A stretch of 64,000 nt of DNA from Seiridium cupressi. Taxonomy: Eukaryota > Ascomycota > Sordariomycetes > Amphisphaeriales > Sporocadaceae. Shown in pieces: positions 32,921 through 43,657 of this stretch; the first letter of the stretch is position 1, and each line of letters begins with the position of its first letter. The translations under genes were made by a program, and so were the position numbers. The DNA lies in NCBI GenBank assembly GCA_036674765.1, contig JARVKI010000002.1, positions 620,001 through 684,000 on the forward strand. Direction: 5' to 3'. The notes under the pieces were generated by a model that saw only the letters and a list, made by a program, of their open reading frames with translations, was not told the origin of the DNA and did no database searches.

Positions 32921-34127
32921 AAGTGTACCGTGGAAGTTCGAAAGCATTGATACAACGGTCCTTGGGGATTTGCGGGCATGTAAACAGGAGTCTGATTTAT
33001 GGCACGATGATGACATGAAGCGGGTTCGTGCCATGGAGAAGTCGAATTACGATTTCAGGAAGTCAAGCAATGAGGAGGTTCCTCGAATATTGCGTTGCTA
33101 CTGCGCAGGCTGGTCAGTATTGCCATGACCAGGGCGATGCTAACCTTAGCTTGATGATGCAGGGGCTTGTTGGAGTCTTCAAGATGCGAGGACGGCAACC
33201 GACGATCACATCTCTCGCTGGGCAGGCAGAAACATGACCCGAGTTGTCCGGATATACGGCCCATCGCGTTCAGCAGGGAGGGCCCGCAGGTCAATATATT
33301 TGGTCGGAACTGCCACTCAGTCTGGTGACCTGCATCATGGCAGGGGCCATCTCGGGTCTGATTATCGATCTCGGTTGGCTGGGATACATTTGCAACACTA
33401 GGCAGCGGTCGCGACATCCTCTGTGCATTGTTGTCCTGGAGACAAACGAGCACCGCGTTTGCTCCATGCCAACCTCGTCACTACATAGCTCAATAGCTAC
33501 TGAAGTTCTCAACAGCAACTGGGAATTCTGGCCGAGTTGGAAGCTCACCAGACTTCACAATCAAAAGCTAACGAGTTCAAATAGGTCCCAGCCCCCAAAT
33601 TTGGGCAACTTTCGCTCCTGCTCTTAAAGTCCATTTCCACCGTGATTAAAGTGCTTAGTGAATTGCTTCAAATGAAGAAGCTGTGTGACATGTGCCCAAC
33701 GCCCAGCCCATCCATTAGTAAGCGCCCATTTAAAGAAGAAGAAGAAGAAGACAAAAAAAAAAAAAAAACAGTAAGTACCCCCTCCCCCAGCTCGGCCAGA
33801 TCTTCCAGTTGCTATTTTTTTTTCCCTTCCCACTCACATCTTGCTGGATCATTTTTGTGCGCCTCTTTAGGCGTGACTTGATGCAGCAAATAAGAACTTC
33901 CCTCTACCATAATATAGAATCTCTTTCTCAATACTCTTTTCCCACGTCAATTCCTGTCCACGTCCGTTTTACACAAATAAATAAAATATTCACTCAGCAC
34001 ACTTTTTCTTCGAGGGACCAGTTGTAAAGCTTCAGCGCTGTGGCTTTATTGACGCAATGTCCACCCTTGATCTGACACCACCGGTTATTGAGCAAAGTCA
34101 TCGCGCTCAATTTTCTGGACGATTTCC
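32921..34127. other. Intergenic with simple-sequence tract
   Basis: About 1.2 kb. A GAA repeat merging into an A-run lies at about 33737-33769. No credible gene is seen on either strand. Confidence 0.5.
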
Positions 34128-34553
34128 TTACAGAAATGACGCCCTCGTGATTCTTGGGCCGGTGCTGCTAACAGTTATACCATGTATTGTTACTCAGGAC
34201 AAGGCAAGATGAAAAGCTTACCACCATGCCAAAATGCAGCAATACAATAAAGTGAAGAGGAAGATCAACACCTCGTATATGATGAATACAGGCATTATTG
34301 GTACCGCGCAGATTCCCATGACCAAGATCAAGAAGTTCCGCCTTAAAAAGCCGTCTGGGAACCCACCCATCCTAGCCCAGAATCGTTCAGCGCCCACGCC
34401 GAAGAATCTCGATCTGCGCCTTGTACGCATCGAGTCTACTTCGTGCCAGACCATTATGATAGACATCCCTGTCAGGAAGCCTAATAAGGCCTGGCATGTG
34501 CTGTAGCTGTCACTGGGCGGAAACAGATGGATGAGGCTGATAATCGGATCCAT
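34128..34553 (-). CDS. Small hypothetical membrane protein, about 122 aa
   Basis: Starts at 34553 (MDPIISLIHLFPPSDS). The frame runs to a TAA at 34218, but a consensus GTAAGC donor at 34221 and a TAGCAG double acceptor (exon resuming at 34167 or 34164) give an intron of 54 or 57 nt and a second exon ending at 34128, for 123 or 122 aa. Residues about 18-38 and 70-108 are hydrophobic, the latter long enough for two membrane passes (LILVMGICAVPIMPVFIIYE and following). The loop between is basic (RTRRRSRFF). No family is recognised. A chance frame cannot be excluded, but the hydrophobic pattern and splice signals favour a gene. Confidence 0.45.
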
Positions 34554-35776
34554 ATTGTCGTTTCCCGTTGACGTTATGGTGTGCCTTATCAGGACGAACG
34601 TGGCTGGAGAGTTTGTAGGAGCAAGTTAATTTTTCTGAGCTTTAGGAGTTGCAATCAGGAACATACCCCTAGGACGGCTTTCCCTTCACACAGAACAGGC
34701 CGTAACGCTGGGCAGGGACAGGGAGTAGTACACTTTTGACAGCGAAGCAAAGCTAGACGGAGATTTTTCCGCACGAGAGGATTCGTTAGACTTGCTTCTG
34801 AAATGAACGCTTCCCGGTGCGCAGGTTAGAAAAGTGGGCAGAGGGTGTCGCGCTGGTCCACGGATCTGGGACCTAACATGCTCATATGCCCGCCCGAACC
34901 AAACTATACCTGCACGATTATCGACGTACCATGAGGTTTTGCTCAAAACAATGCCGTACTGCCGTGGTTTATAACACGACTCACATTATTAATTAGTAGC
35001 TATGCTATATTATAACGTATTATAAAGCTGTTATATTAACCAGTTTAAACAAGGTGTTTGTATGCCCGCTACAATCGGTAAAGGAATCATTTGAAACGAA
35101 ATGACAAGCTAGATACTGTCTTAAGCAACTTCCATATTGATAGAAACATATATGATAAAACTTTACGAAACACTGGCTGATAACGGCACCGCCTAGGGAC
35201 TATGCGAGCTACGAGCTTACCTCGATCGTGTATACAATTCGAGCAGAAACGACTATTAACAACTAGACTATATTCAGATTTTATCTGTACCATAATCAAT
35301 AAACAGGAGAATAAATAGATATGTTTTATCATGGTTAACAGTAAGGTTGCGCTATACCGCCAAAATTAGCCATTGATTGTTGGCATTAGCATCTGACAGA
35401 TATTCAATGACTTCCGGGATGCAGGGCTCATTCACCGGTTTCAAAGACCTTTTTTCTGTCACCATTGTGTATCCATACTGATTTATTTGCTTAGTATGCC
35501 AACATGTGACAAACGCCGGTTTTGTCTTTGCCATGCTGCATAGAGATATGTCATCAACTCCAGGTTGTAGTTTGCTTTGTTTTCAAAAGTTACCTATAAT
35601 GAGTTCTATTTCTGCAGCATTTAACTCTAACAGCCTCCTTCTATCACCCACGCAGCAGCTGTCAACAGTACTGAGGTGTTTTAGTCGAGTAGTCAAGCTT
35701 CATCTGTCCGGTACCTTCAGTCTAAAGCTATCCTGCACTCAACTACTGTGACATTTGCACAAACTCACACCATAAT
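34554..35776. other. Intergenic, AT-rich
   Basis: About 1.2 kb including a strongly AT-rich part (about 34970-35340). No frame, repeat or RNA gene is recognised. The right end contains the promoter of the coiled-coil protein. Confidence 0.5.
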
Positions 35777-36336
35777 ATGTCACGCGCAATCCTTGCCAAG
35801 GCCAGAGAGGTATTATGTCGTCCTCACAACTGAGATAGCCAAACATTTTACTGATCTCAGGACAGGCACTGAAACAGATCAACGATTCGATTCAAGATCC
35901 TGCACTTCACAATGCCATTGAGAACCTAAAGGCGGCGTACAACGAGCAGGCCAAGTCTCTCAGCCAAGACACACCAAGGCGAGAGAGCCTGCTCAAGCTA
36001 CGTGAGGCCCAGATCACCATTGCCGAGTGGGTCTGCACGCTCCAGCAGATCGACAAGGAGAAGATTCCCGCCGTGGAGCGACAGCTGGTCCAGTGGGAAA
36101 GCACCGACCTGGCAGATCTTGACGGAGACGACTTCCTGGAGATGATGAAGCTCCTGACGGATCGCGAGATAATGCAGGAGTGCAATAGACGGTCGGCCAA
36201 GGCCCTGCGTGAGGTCGCTCGCATGGCTTCCATCTTGGAGAAACGTGAGCGGATCAAGCTATCAAAGGCGTCGACGTTGGAGGAGCTGGAGAAGGTTAGA
36301 CAGAAGATGGCAGTGGATGAATATGCCGAAAATTAG
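35777..36336 (+). CDS. Coiled-coil hypothetical protein, 167 aa
   Basis: Two exons: 35777-35809 (MSRAILAKARE) and 35866-36336, with a 56-nt GT-AG intron (35810-35865); the other possible acceptor five bases upstream leads to an early stop. The protein is almost wholly helical: ALKQINDSIQDPALHNAIEN, then several heptad-like stretches rich in Leu, Glu, Lys and Arg, and a basic/acidic end with LEKVRQKMAVDEYAEN. No signal peptide, membrane segment or catalytic motif. I do not recognise the family. The regular amphipathic composition and clean splice make it a convincing gene. Confidence 0.68.
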
Positions 36337-36878
36337 CCGCGCCTTCGTGGCATTGATTGCTTTTTTGATATGATTTGAGTGGCGGAGTGATAAACTGAAA
36401 GCCGTCAGAGACCACTTGGCAGCCGAGCATATATTTTTGAGCACAATTGACATGACGTAGTTCGCTATTCCCAGATCGGGGTGTCTACATGTACGTTTCA
36501 ACAAAATGCCTCGATGGTTCCAATGTTACTAGCTGCACTTTCCCCATGCATGGAATTACAGGTGAGTGTGTTCTGTTTGCTATTGAGAATGTAAGTCTTT
36601 TCTGATTGATAATGCCGTAGTGGTACTACGCAAGTCATCAGCCGCATGACTAGAAGACGGGCGGGGCTTTTAAGTAACGCATGATAGAGTCCGTATCTTC
36701 AATCACTGATTTATGAGAAGTTTTCCGGAGAAAGGTGCGGATGCCATACAAATAAAGTCAATGCCTCCTCGAAGGACTGTAACCTCCAGCGTGTTCCCAG
36801 CTTTCTTTCAATCACCGCCTTCAAAAAAGAGAACTCTAAGCACAAGCAGACCACGCTTAATACACCAGTCTTTTTTCC
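36337..36878. other. Intergenic, nothing recognised
   Basis: About 540 bp between two plus-strand genes. A frame from 36713 (Arg/Pro/Ser rich) overlaps the next gene in a different frame and is judged a shadow. Confidence 0.45.
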
Positions 36879-37388
36879 ATGATGTTAGCCGCTATCTTCC
36901 ATCGATCCAACCGTATGCTGGGCGGCGGGGGCCAGTATCTCTGGATGCCAAACCAGCCAACTGCCGCGACGGCATATCCAACAATGACCCCCTTTCCACA
37001 CTCATCGGTCGCAACCCTCGTCACATCAGCAAAGTGTGCCTGCAACACCTCTGGGTTGTTTTCGCACCAGACAGCAGACCTAGTTACAGCCATTTCGTTG
37101 GCCAGCATCATGACCTACTTCGCGGTCGGCTGCCTCGTTGTAACAGTATTCCTGGCCACCACCCTCAAGTCTGCTCAGCAAAACGCGCCCAGAGGCGAAA
37201 GACAGTCGGTTGGCTGGCCCGAAATTATGTTCTTCATGTTATCTTACCCTATCCTGGTGATCATGTGGCCTCTCTTGGCCATCATATCTCTTGGTTGGAA
37301 TGCATGGGCGCCGGAGGGCGAAGAGGACGTGGAGGATGTTGAGGCCGGCTCAAAAGAGGGCTGGTCGGAGACTAGCCCACTTATTTAG
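36879..37388 (+). CDS. Hypothetical two-pass membrane protein, 169 aa
   Basis: A single frame starting MMLAAIFHRSNR. Residues about 67-93 (TAISLASIMTYFAVGCLVVT and following) and 113-137 (IMFFMLSYPILVIMWPLLAI) are membrane segments. The C-terminal tail is acidic (EGEEDVEDVEAG) and presumably cytosolic. The N-terminal 60 residues are Thr/Pro/Gly rich without a clear signal peptide. No family is recognised. Its small size, paired membrane helices and acidic tail resemble other fungal orphans such as the minus-strand membrane protein at 38.3 kb, but there is no sequence similarity between them that I can see. Confidence 0.6.
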   Translation: MMLAAIFHRSNRMLGGGGQYLWMPNQPTAATAYPTMTPFPHSSVATLVTSAKCACNTSGLFSHQTADLVTAISLASIMTYFAVGCLVVTVFLATTLKSAQQNAPRGERQSVGWPEIMFFMLSYPILVIMWPLLAIISLGWNAWAPEGEEDVEDVEAGSKEGWSETSPLI

Positions 37389-38282
37389 TGAGAAGATTCG
37401 ACGTAGATCCTTTCATGCTGGACTACAGGGTTGAAGTCTCGATTAGAAATCAAATGGCTATCTTGGGGGCGTGGGGTTGCAGCTTTTCCCGGTCAACGGG
37501 ATGTTAGTCATTGTTTGTGGGCAGATGAGAAGCAATGGAATGATCTCAATATGCATAAACCTCTCACTTATTATGTGATATATTTCTGAATTTATTCGGC
37601 TTCACATTAAAGATGAAAGCAATACTAATGTTGTTGGTGAGATTCCAAGCAATACGAGAATGCCTCCTACACCTCCGCATCGGAGCTTTTGATAACGCAT
37701 TTCTCCCGCAGTCCCAACTTTCTATTCCATAAACTGTTGGAGAGCTCTGAATCTCAAAGATACTATACAACTCTCAACAGACTGCACTCCTTTGCAACGT
37801 GGGCATGTGTCCTTCGGCGTTCGCCAGCAAGTACATGAACGCCAATAGACTGTCATACGACAGCGATCTAAATAGTCACATAGCTGTTATCAGGCTGTTC
37901 AAATAAGGTGTCTATATCATGTTTTACTTGAAAGCAATGTCAATCAGAACAAGTCGGGCAGCCCTCTAGACAAACAAAATCAACCGATGCTTCGTAGGTA
38001 GCACAGAAGTGACAAATGCAAAAGTCACAGTTTGAAGTTCAAATACACAAAAGTCCAAGGACAAAAGAAACTGCCTATATAATTCTGAGAGATGATCCGC
38101 CATCCTCTCTAGCATTTCTATCCTCAATCATGCCTTGCGTTGAATCATTTGTGTCCTTTGTTACGTCCCTTGCTCACCCTGACAGTCCTGCAGAAGTGGA
38201 ATCGTTCCGATGGGTCCGGTAAATCCACGCCCGTCGATTAGAAAACGTTATATACAAGCATCCCGTAGAAATCCATTCCATA
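37389..38282. other. Intergenic between convergent genes
   Basis: About 890 bp between the 3' ends of two converging genes. Nothing recognised. Confidence 0.5.
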
Positions 38283-38753
38283 TCAGGCATGATACGGCGG
38301 CAGCCCAACTACTTCTGATCCCGGCGGCCCGAACCGCTGATATACCGGCGGTGGCTCTGCCGGTAAGTCGTCTTCGCTGACCCCAGAGTTGTCGTTGTCC
38401 CCAGAGTCGTGGCTGTCTCCAGAATCATCTCTGTCCACAGATAGCACCTCTGCCGGCGGCAATACCACTTCCCCCCTTGTAAGCTCAATATCTCTTCTGG
38501 CCGCCACGGCGCTGAGCCGTAACCGCTTCTCTTTTTCCCGTCCCCACGCCAGCAGGACCCAAGTCAGGGGCCCCAAGACCAGGGTGGCGAATGATAAAAG
38601 GCATGTTTCAGCGCAGTTGAAACCCTTGCAGGGTGCCTGGGGGTTTGGTTGTTCTTGCAAGAGTGTGAGGATCTTGAGGCAGGGGACAATACCGAGGCAG
38701 ATCCACACCGAGGCACAGCCGACGCAGATGAGACCGAGGTTTCTGGAAATCAT
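38283..38753 (-). CDS. Hypothetical membrane protein with PY motifs, 156 aa
   Basis: A single frame with ATG at 38753. Two hydrophobic segments are visible: about 5-30 (LGLICVGCASVWICLGIVPC and following) and 50-70 (LLSFATLVLGPLTWVLLAWG), separated by a Cys-containing loop. A basic stretch (REKEKRLRLSAVAARRD) follows the second, so the tail is cytosolic by the positive-inside rule. The tail is acidic, Asp/Ser/Gly rich, and ends with PPPVYQRF and LPPYHA, two PPxY-type motifs of the kind bound by WW domains of Rsp5/Nedd4 ubiquitin ligases. That link is an inference. No family is recognised. Confidence 0.6.
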   Translation of the reverse strand: MISRNLGLICVGCASVWICLGIVPCLKILTLLQEQPNPQAPCKGFNCAETCLLSFATLVLGPLTWVLLAWGREKEKRLRLSAVAARRDIELTRGEVVLPPAEVLSVDRDDSGDSHDSGDNDNSGVSEDDLPAEPPPVYQRFGPPGSEVVGLPPYHA

Positions 38754-39328
38754 CTTGGTGCTGTTGTTCCCTGTGAATTGAAGTTGAAAGGTTGGTGTTC
38801 GCTACCCGGGATGGGTCGGTTGAACGAGACGTATTGTTGTTTCCGCGTTCTTGAGAATATCAATTCGGCGATGTGAAGATACGCGCAGGGACGGGAAAAG
38901 AAATATGTGAACTGTGGATTTGGCAGCCTCAATATGCACGTTCAAGTCTGTAATTTGATCGTTCTGTTAACAAAATAAAGATCTTGAGAGTTGGGTCTAG
39001 GTTCTGACGATAACGGCGTCTGGCCAGCGAAATATGTATTGCAATGTTGAGCAGGTTTGCTATCTCCTATCACCCTGATATATCTGTGCTCTATGGTAAT
39101 TTTCTCTAAACTCGCGCATCTCCGTTTATGGCAATCATTCCACCTTTTACCCGAGTCTTAGCACGTCTATTACTGTTGTACCTATCCACTTGTAAGTTAG
39201 AACCGCTTGTGTGGATTGTGGTATTTCTTAGACGAGGCAAACAAATGTTACCGAGGGCGAATAGACAACATTGAATTCTGGGCCCTATGACCTGGCTAGG
39301 TAACGTTTAAATAATCTACTTTCGTACT
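38754..39328. other. Intergenic, promoter of the PY-motif protein
   Basis: About 575 bp to the DBP10 stop codon. Nothing recognised. Confidence 0.45.
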
Positions 39329-42084
39329 CTACTTCTTCCTGCTAGGTCTAGCGTTCTTTTCGAGTTTCTTCTGCTTAAGCTGCCTGGCCTTTCTTACATC
39401 CTGAGCACCCCTAATCTCTTTTCTATCGCCCGCACCGTCTCTGAACCGACCCACTCTGTTCTCTTTAGCCTCAGCGATTCTCTTCTTCCTCGTGTGGTAA
39501 TCATCTCTGAACTTGTCCGCGTCGACAGGTGCTTTCACCATCTTGTGCTTGTACCTCGGTCCTCCAGCCTGACCACCGGGCCCGTTAGGCATGATCTTCT
39601 CCGTCTCACCGACACGCTGCATCTTCATGCGGTTGGCCTTCTTCCACTTGTCAAAGCGACCAGACTGGAAAGAAGCGGCGATCTTGGCGCCAGATTCACC
39701 GCGGATCATGCGGCTGCCCTTGCTACCGTCCTCATCGTTGGTTCGGGCGACATACCGACGGCTCTTTTGGTCCCAGCGCATCTTTGACCGTGCAGGAACA
39801 CCGAATGACTTCGCTCCGTCGTCGTTGGTCAGATCCATGGTCACGTTTCGGGCGGACTCTACGAAACTATTGCCTCCCGAATGGACACCGTAGCCCTTCT
39901 CCTCTGCTGTGTTGATCGTGCGGGGTGTGTAGGACATGAAGATTTCAGAATCTTGAAACGATTCCGGACCTACGCCCGACGACTTTTTGTCGTCTCCCAT
40001 GGTGACTTCAAACTCTGACTCGGATTTTTCGTCGTCCACTTCGACTTCGGCTTCGTCTTCATCAATTTCGTCTGCTTCAACGTCTTCCATTTCCGAGTCT
40101 TCATCGTCTTCTGAAGCCTGAGCTTTCTTGACTTGATTTCGAGGTGTTATTCTTTGCCTCAGATTTCGCATCACTTCCGCTGCTGTTCCATTGGCCGTCT
40201 TGTTGCCATTCACCAACTTGCTCTCGAAAATAGTCTCTGGAGGTCGGTACCCGCTGATTCTCGCAAGCATCTCCGACCTTGAATTTTCCATAGCACCTAT
40301 ATCCGCACCAAACACAGGATGAAGCTCCACCCACGCCTTTGAAGAAACAACCTCTCGCGCCCGCTTTGCACTTTGGCTAGAGGCTGAGTTTCGCGTCCTC
40401 ATATATAGCTTTTCAGCTTTTTCAGAAACTCGTCTCAGGATTTCGATGTCTCCATCCTCGAACAAAAGCTTATTTAGCCACTCCACATTGGCCTCCACCT
40501 TGCTGCGCATAGGGGCGCCAACAACCATATCGTCCGTCAGCAACGAAGTCTCGCCCTCCCGCCCAAGGACAAGCTTCTTGCCGAGGAATAATTGTAGATC
40601 GATCAGATAGGGCGCATCGTTCTCTCGTACGAGCGAATAACTCCAACCCTTCTGGTCGTTTCGTGCGGTACGACCAACTCTGTGAACGAAGACCTTGGGC
40701 TGAGGAGGAAAGTCATAGTTGATGACATTGGCCAGCATCGGCATATCAATACCTCGAGCAGCGACATCAGTGACCACGAGAATGTTAGAGCGTCCCAACC
40801 TGAAGTTCTCAACGTGCTCTAACCGCGCAGTCTGGTCAAGAGAACCGTAGACGTAAGACACAGCGAAGCCAGCTTCTCTTAACAGTGCTTGGAGATACTC
40901 GACATGGTGTTTGGTAGCTGTGAAGATAATAGTCGAGTGCTCGGTCGGGGTGCCCCTCCCACTCGGCGCATCGGGGCCTCTTTTTCTCTTCTTTGAGAGC
41001 TTGTCAGCCTCTGCTTGGGCGCCTTCGGGTAAACCAGTGGGCATTTGGATCAGGTCGTTTAGGATATGTAGAAGAGCACCTTCCTTTTCAGCTCCTTTTA
41101 CGCTGAAAAACGCGCTCTGTAAGTTAGGGGAGACTTTGGATTCCGCATCCAATCTGACCAAGCTGGGGTCCTGCAAGCCAGCTCGTGCAAACTCTACCAA
41201 TGACGCCGGGAGAGTCGCGGAGAATAGAAGAGTCTGCCTCGATGGTGGAAGGGCGTGTAAAATTTCGGTCAACTGAGCAGCGAAACCCATTTCGAACAGT
41301 CGATCGGCCTCATCGAAAACCACATAGCGCATTGACGAAAGGTGCAAATTCATTTCAATCTTGAGATGTAGAAATCTACCGGGCGTAGCGATGATGATAT
41401 CCGGATTCGATGCAACGTCGCCAAACTGGTCTTCCATGCTGTCCCCTCCTACCAGCAATATGGACTTGAGTGTTGTGCCTCGGCCGAACTCCTTGACGAC
41501 CTTCATAGTCTGAAGTGCAAGTTCACGGGATGGGGAGAGGATAAGCGCTCTCGCACCAACCGTCGGGCTGTGCGTCTTCAATTTTTCGATCATGGGGATG
41601 ACAAAGGCGGCCGTCTTTCCAGAACCCGTCCTAGCCATGCCCACAACATCTTTTCGATCCATAATCAGGGGAATCGCCTTTCGCTGAATCGGCGTTGGCT
41701 GTTTGAAACCTTTCTTCGTGATAGCTCTGAGCATATTCGAATTGAGTCCTGCCATCTTGATCAGTCGTTGGATCCATCTAAATCCCTCGTGCATCTCTAC
41801 ATACCCATAGCTTGAAAGCCGCCGCCTTTCTTGACTGAATTGCCCTTGACATTGCTGTTCTTCCGGAAAGAAGCAGCTTGCTTCAAGGCAATAAATGCTG
41901 CGTCACCGTCGTCGTCGCCCTCTTCCTCCGCATCTAGGATGCCACCTGCATCAAATCCGAAGCCATCCTTCAGATTCCCTGCCTGGAAGGCGTCGTTCCC
42001 ATTGTCTGCGCCGTCGGTGAAGAGGGATCCAAGGATGTCAACCTCAGCCTCAGAGGCCGCGGGTGAAGCGGCGCGTCGGGGCAT
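39329..42084 (-). CDS. DBP10: DEAD-box ATP-dependent RNA helicase Dbp10, 899 aa
   Basis: Two exons: 42084-41805 and 41748-39329, with a 56-nt intron (41749-41804); the join gives [20 protein letters not shown]. Dbp10 (human DDX54) is a nucleolar helicase needed for 60S ribosomal subunit assembly. Helicase motifs in order: Q-motif GFKQPTPIQ (107-115), motif I ARTGSGKT (132-139), [12 protein letters not shown], motif II DEAD (239-242), SAT, and HRVGRTAR (VI). The acidic N-terminus (residues 1-75) and a C-terminal DBP10CT-like region with basic tail ([20 protein letters not shown]) complete the family layout. An acidic run ([20 protein letters not shown]) lies near residue 640. A longer apparent start at 41794 lies inside the intron. 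Confidence 0.96.
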
Positions 42085-42427
42085 AATTGATCACCGCTGT
42101 CCGGATCGCATTGGCGGGCGCGAACAGTGCTGAAAGACAAGTGGCAGGACGAACGTAAGAAATGTTCCCGGATTTGCCTGATGCTGCTGGCTCAGAGTTG
42201 TCGCCTCACTCCTGCCCAGGACTTTTTTCTGAGTGGTGGGGCTTATCGCAGCTTCCCCAATGAGCAGGGGTGCTTATCGCTCTGCATTAACGCCGCTACG
42301 CTTCTCAGCTCGCTAACTCCAACCCCATAAACCAACCCCAGATCAGCCTTCCTTTCCCCTGGCCTTCGTTCCTATCTCCATTCCCATCGAAAGCTCTCTT
42401 TCCCACCACCAACACCAACCAGCAAAG
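42085..42427. promoter_or_regulatory. Shared divergent promoter, DBP10 and J-domain gene
   Basis: 343 bp separate the two start codons. The sequence near the J-protein start is CT-rich. Both products belong to RNA-processing machinery, so shared regulation is plausible but inferred. Confidence 0.55.
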
Positions 42428-43165
42428 ATGGCAGCCGAAATCCCCAAAGACCCCAAGGACCTCGCGAAAGAGGACGCAGACGCGCTTGATGCGCTGGCCT
42501 TGGAGGCTAAAGAGTTCGAGAAGGTAAGCTCACATTCAATGCTTGATATGAATTCTTCCCCAGGTGCTAACAGCTCATCTTCACAGGACGCCGAGATTGA
42601 CAGAATCCTCAAAGCCTTCCGGTTAGATGCCTACGCAGTGCTGGACCTGAACCCCGGCGTGCCAGAATCGGACATCAAGGTCACCTATCGCAAGAAGTCG
42701 CTCCTGATCCATCCCGACAAGACCAAGAACCCCCAGGCGCCAGATGCCTTTGACAGGCTCAAGAAGGCGCAGACGGAGCTCATGGACGAGAAGCACCGGG
42801 AGCGGCTAGACGAGGCCATTGCCGACGCGCGGATGCTGCTCCTGCGCGAGAACAAGTGGACGGCGGACTCGCCCGAGATCAAGACGGACGACTTTGCGGC
42901 AAAGTGGCGGATCAAGACGCGAGAGGTGCTGATCGATGAGGAGCAGCGAAGACGGCGGCAGATGAAGGCCCAGATGCAGGAAGAGGGCCGAGAGCAGAAG
43001 AAGCAGGACGAGGAGATTGACGAGCGCAAGCGCAAGAGACAGCATGACCAGGACTGGGAAGCGACACGGGAGCAGAGAATCGATTCGTGGAGGCAATTCT
43101 CCAAGGGGGGTAAGAGTAGTGAAGGAGGCGCGAAGAAGAAGAAGAAGCTCAAGCCCATTGGCTGA
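42428..43165 (+). CDS. Spliceosomal J-domain protein, DNAJC8/Spf31-like, 224 aa
   Basis: Two exons: 42428-42523 and 42587-43165. The 63-nt intron (42524-42586) has GTAAGC donor, GCTAAC branch and CACAG acceptor. Because it is a multiple of three and lacks a stop, retention would give 245 aa. The J domain (about 46-110) contains YAVLDLNPGVPESDIKVTYR and the HPD motif (His74-Pro-Asp76) that stimulates Hsp70 ATPase. The remaining half is a long, highly charged helix (RRRRQMKAQMQEEGREQKKQ) ending in KKKKKLKP, which is the DNAJC8/Spf31 layout rather than that of class A or B Hsp40s. DNAJC8 homologues are found in spliceosomes. It is divergent from DBP10. Confidence 0.9.
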   Translation: MAAEIPKDPKDLAKEDADALDALALEAKEFEKVSSHSMLDMNSSPGANSSSSQDAEIDRILKAFRLDAYAVLDLNPGVPESDIKVTYRKKSLLIHPDKTKNPQAPDAFDRLKKAQTELMDEKHRERLDEAIADARMLLLRENKWTADSPEIKTDDFAAKWRIKTREVLIDEEQRRRRQMKAQMQEEGREQKKQDEEIDERKRKRQHDQDWEATREQRIDSWRQFSKGGKSSEGGAKKKKKLKPIG

Positions 43166-43657
43166 GTGGACCTGGTGGGCGCGTTGCAGTCGTATCCATG
43201 GTTGACACCCCAGGAGGGCAGAGGACCTTAACGGCTGATTTGCGTTTCGGGTCTCGTTGCTGGCATGAATACAAGGCCAAAGATGTGAGTTCATTTGATA
43301 GAACCTAATGTGTTTATGAACCTAACACCCTTAGAGAGTCGATGTCTGGTTGGACGTTTGCTATCTTTTCTACGTTGTTCCTGCTCGGTCACACGACTAC
43401 ATAACACCTATCATCATATCGAAAGCTTGGAAGACGAGGTAAGTCATCACACTGAATATGTTCCTCTTCCGAATCGCACGAACTACTCCATTTAGCGGCA
43501 AGTCCTCGCGCCCAGTCTCTATTTACTCCAGCCGACTTAAGGCAGCAAATCGTAGCCACATGTTTTGCTATGGTATAGGTAACCGTAGATGAGCAACCTA
43601 GAACGCCAGCAACCAGGGTATCCTTTTACCTTGTCAGACCTCACTTAGCCGTAACAA
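43166..43657. other. Intergenic between convergent genes
   Basis: About 490 bp between the J-protein stop and the MLH1 stop. Nothing recognised. Confidence 0.5.

Noticed and set aside
41749..41794. Apparent DBP10 start [11 protein letters not shown]
   Set aside because: It is intronic; the acidic N-terminal exon 42084-41805 joins in frame to [10 protein letters not shown].
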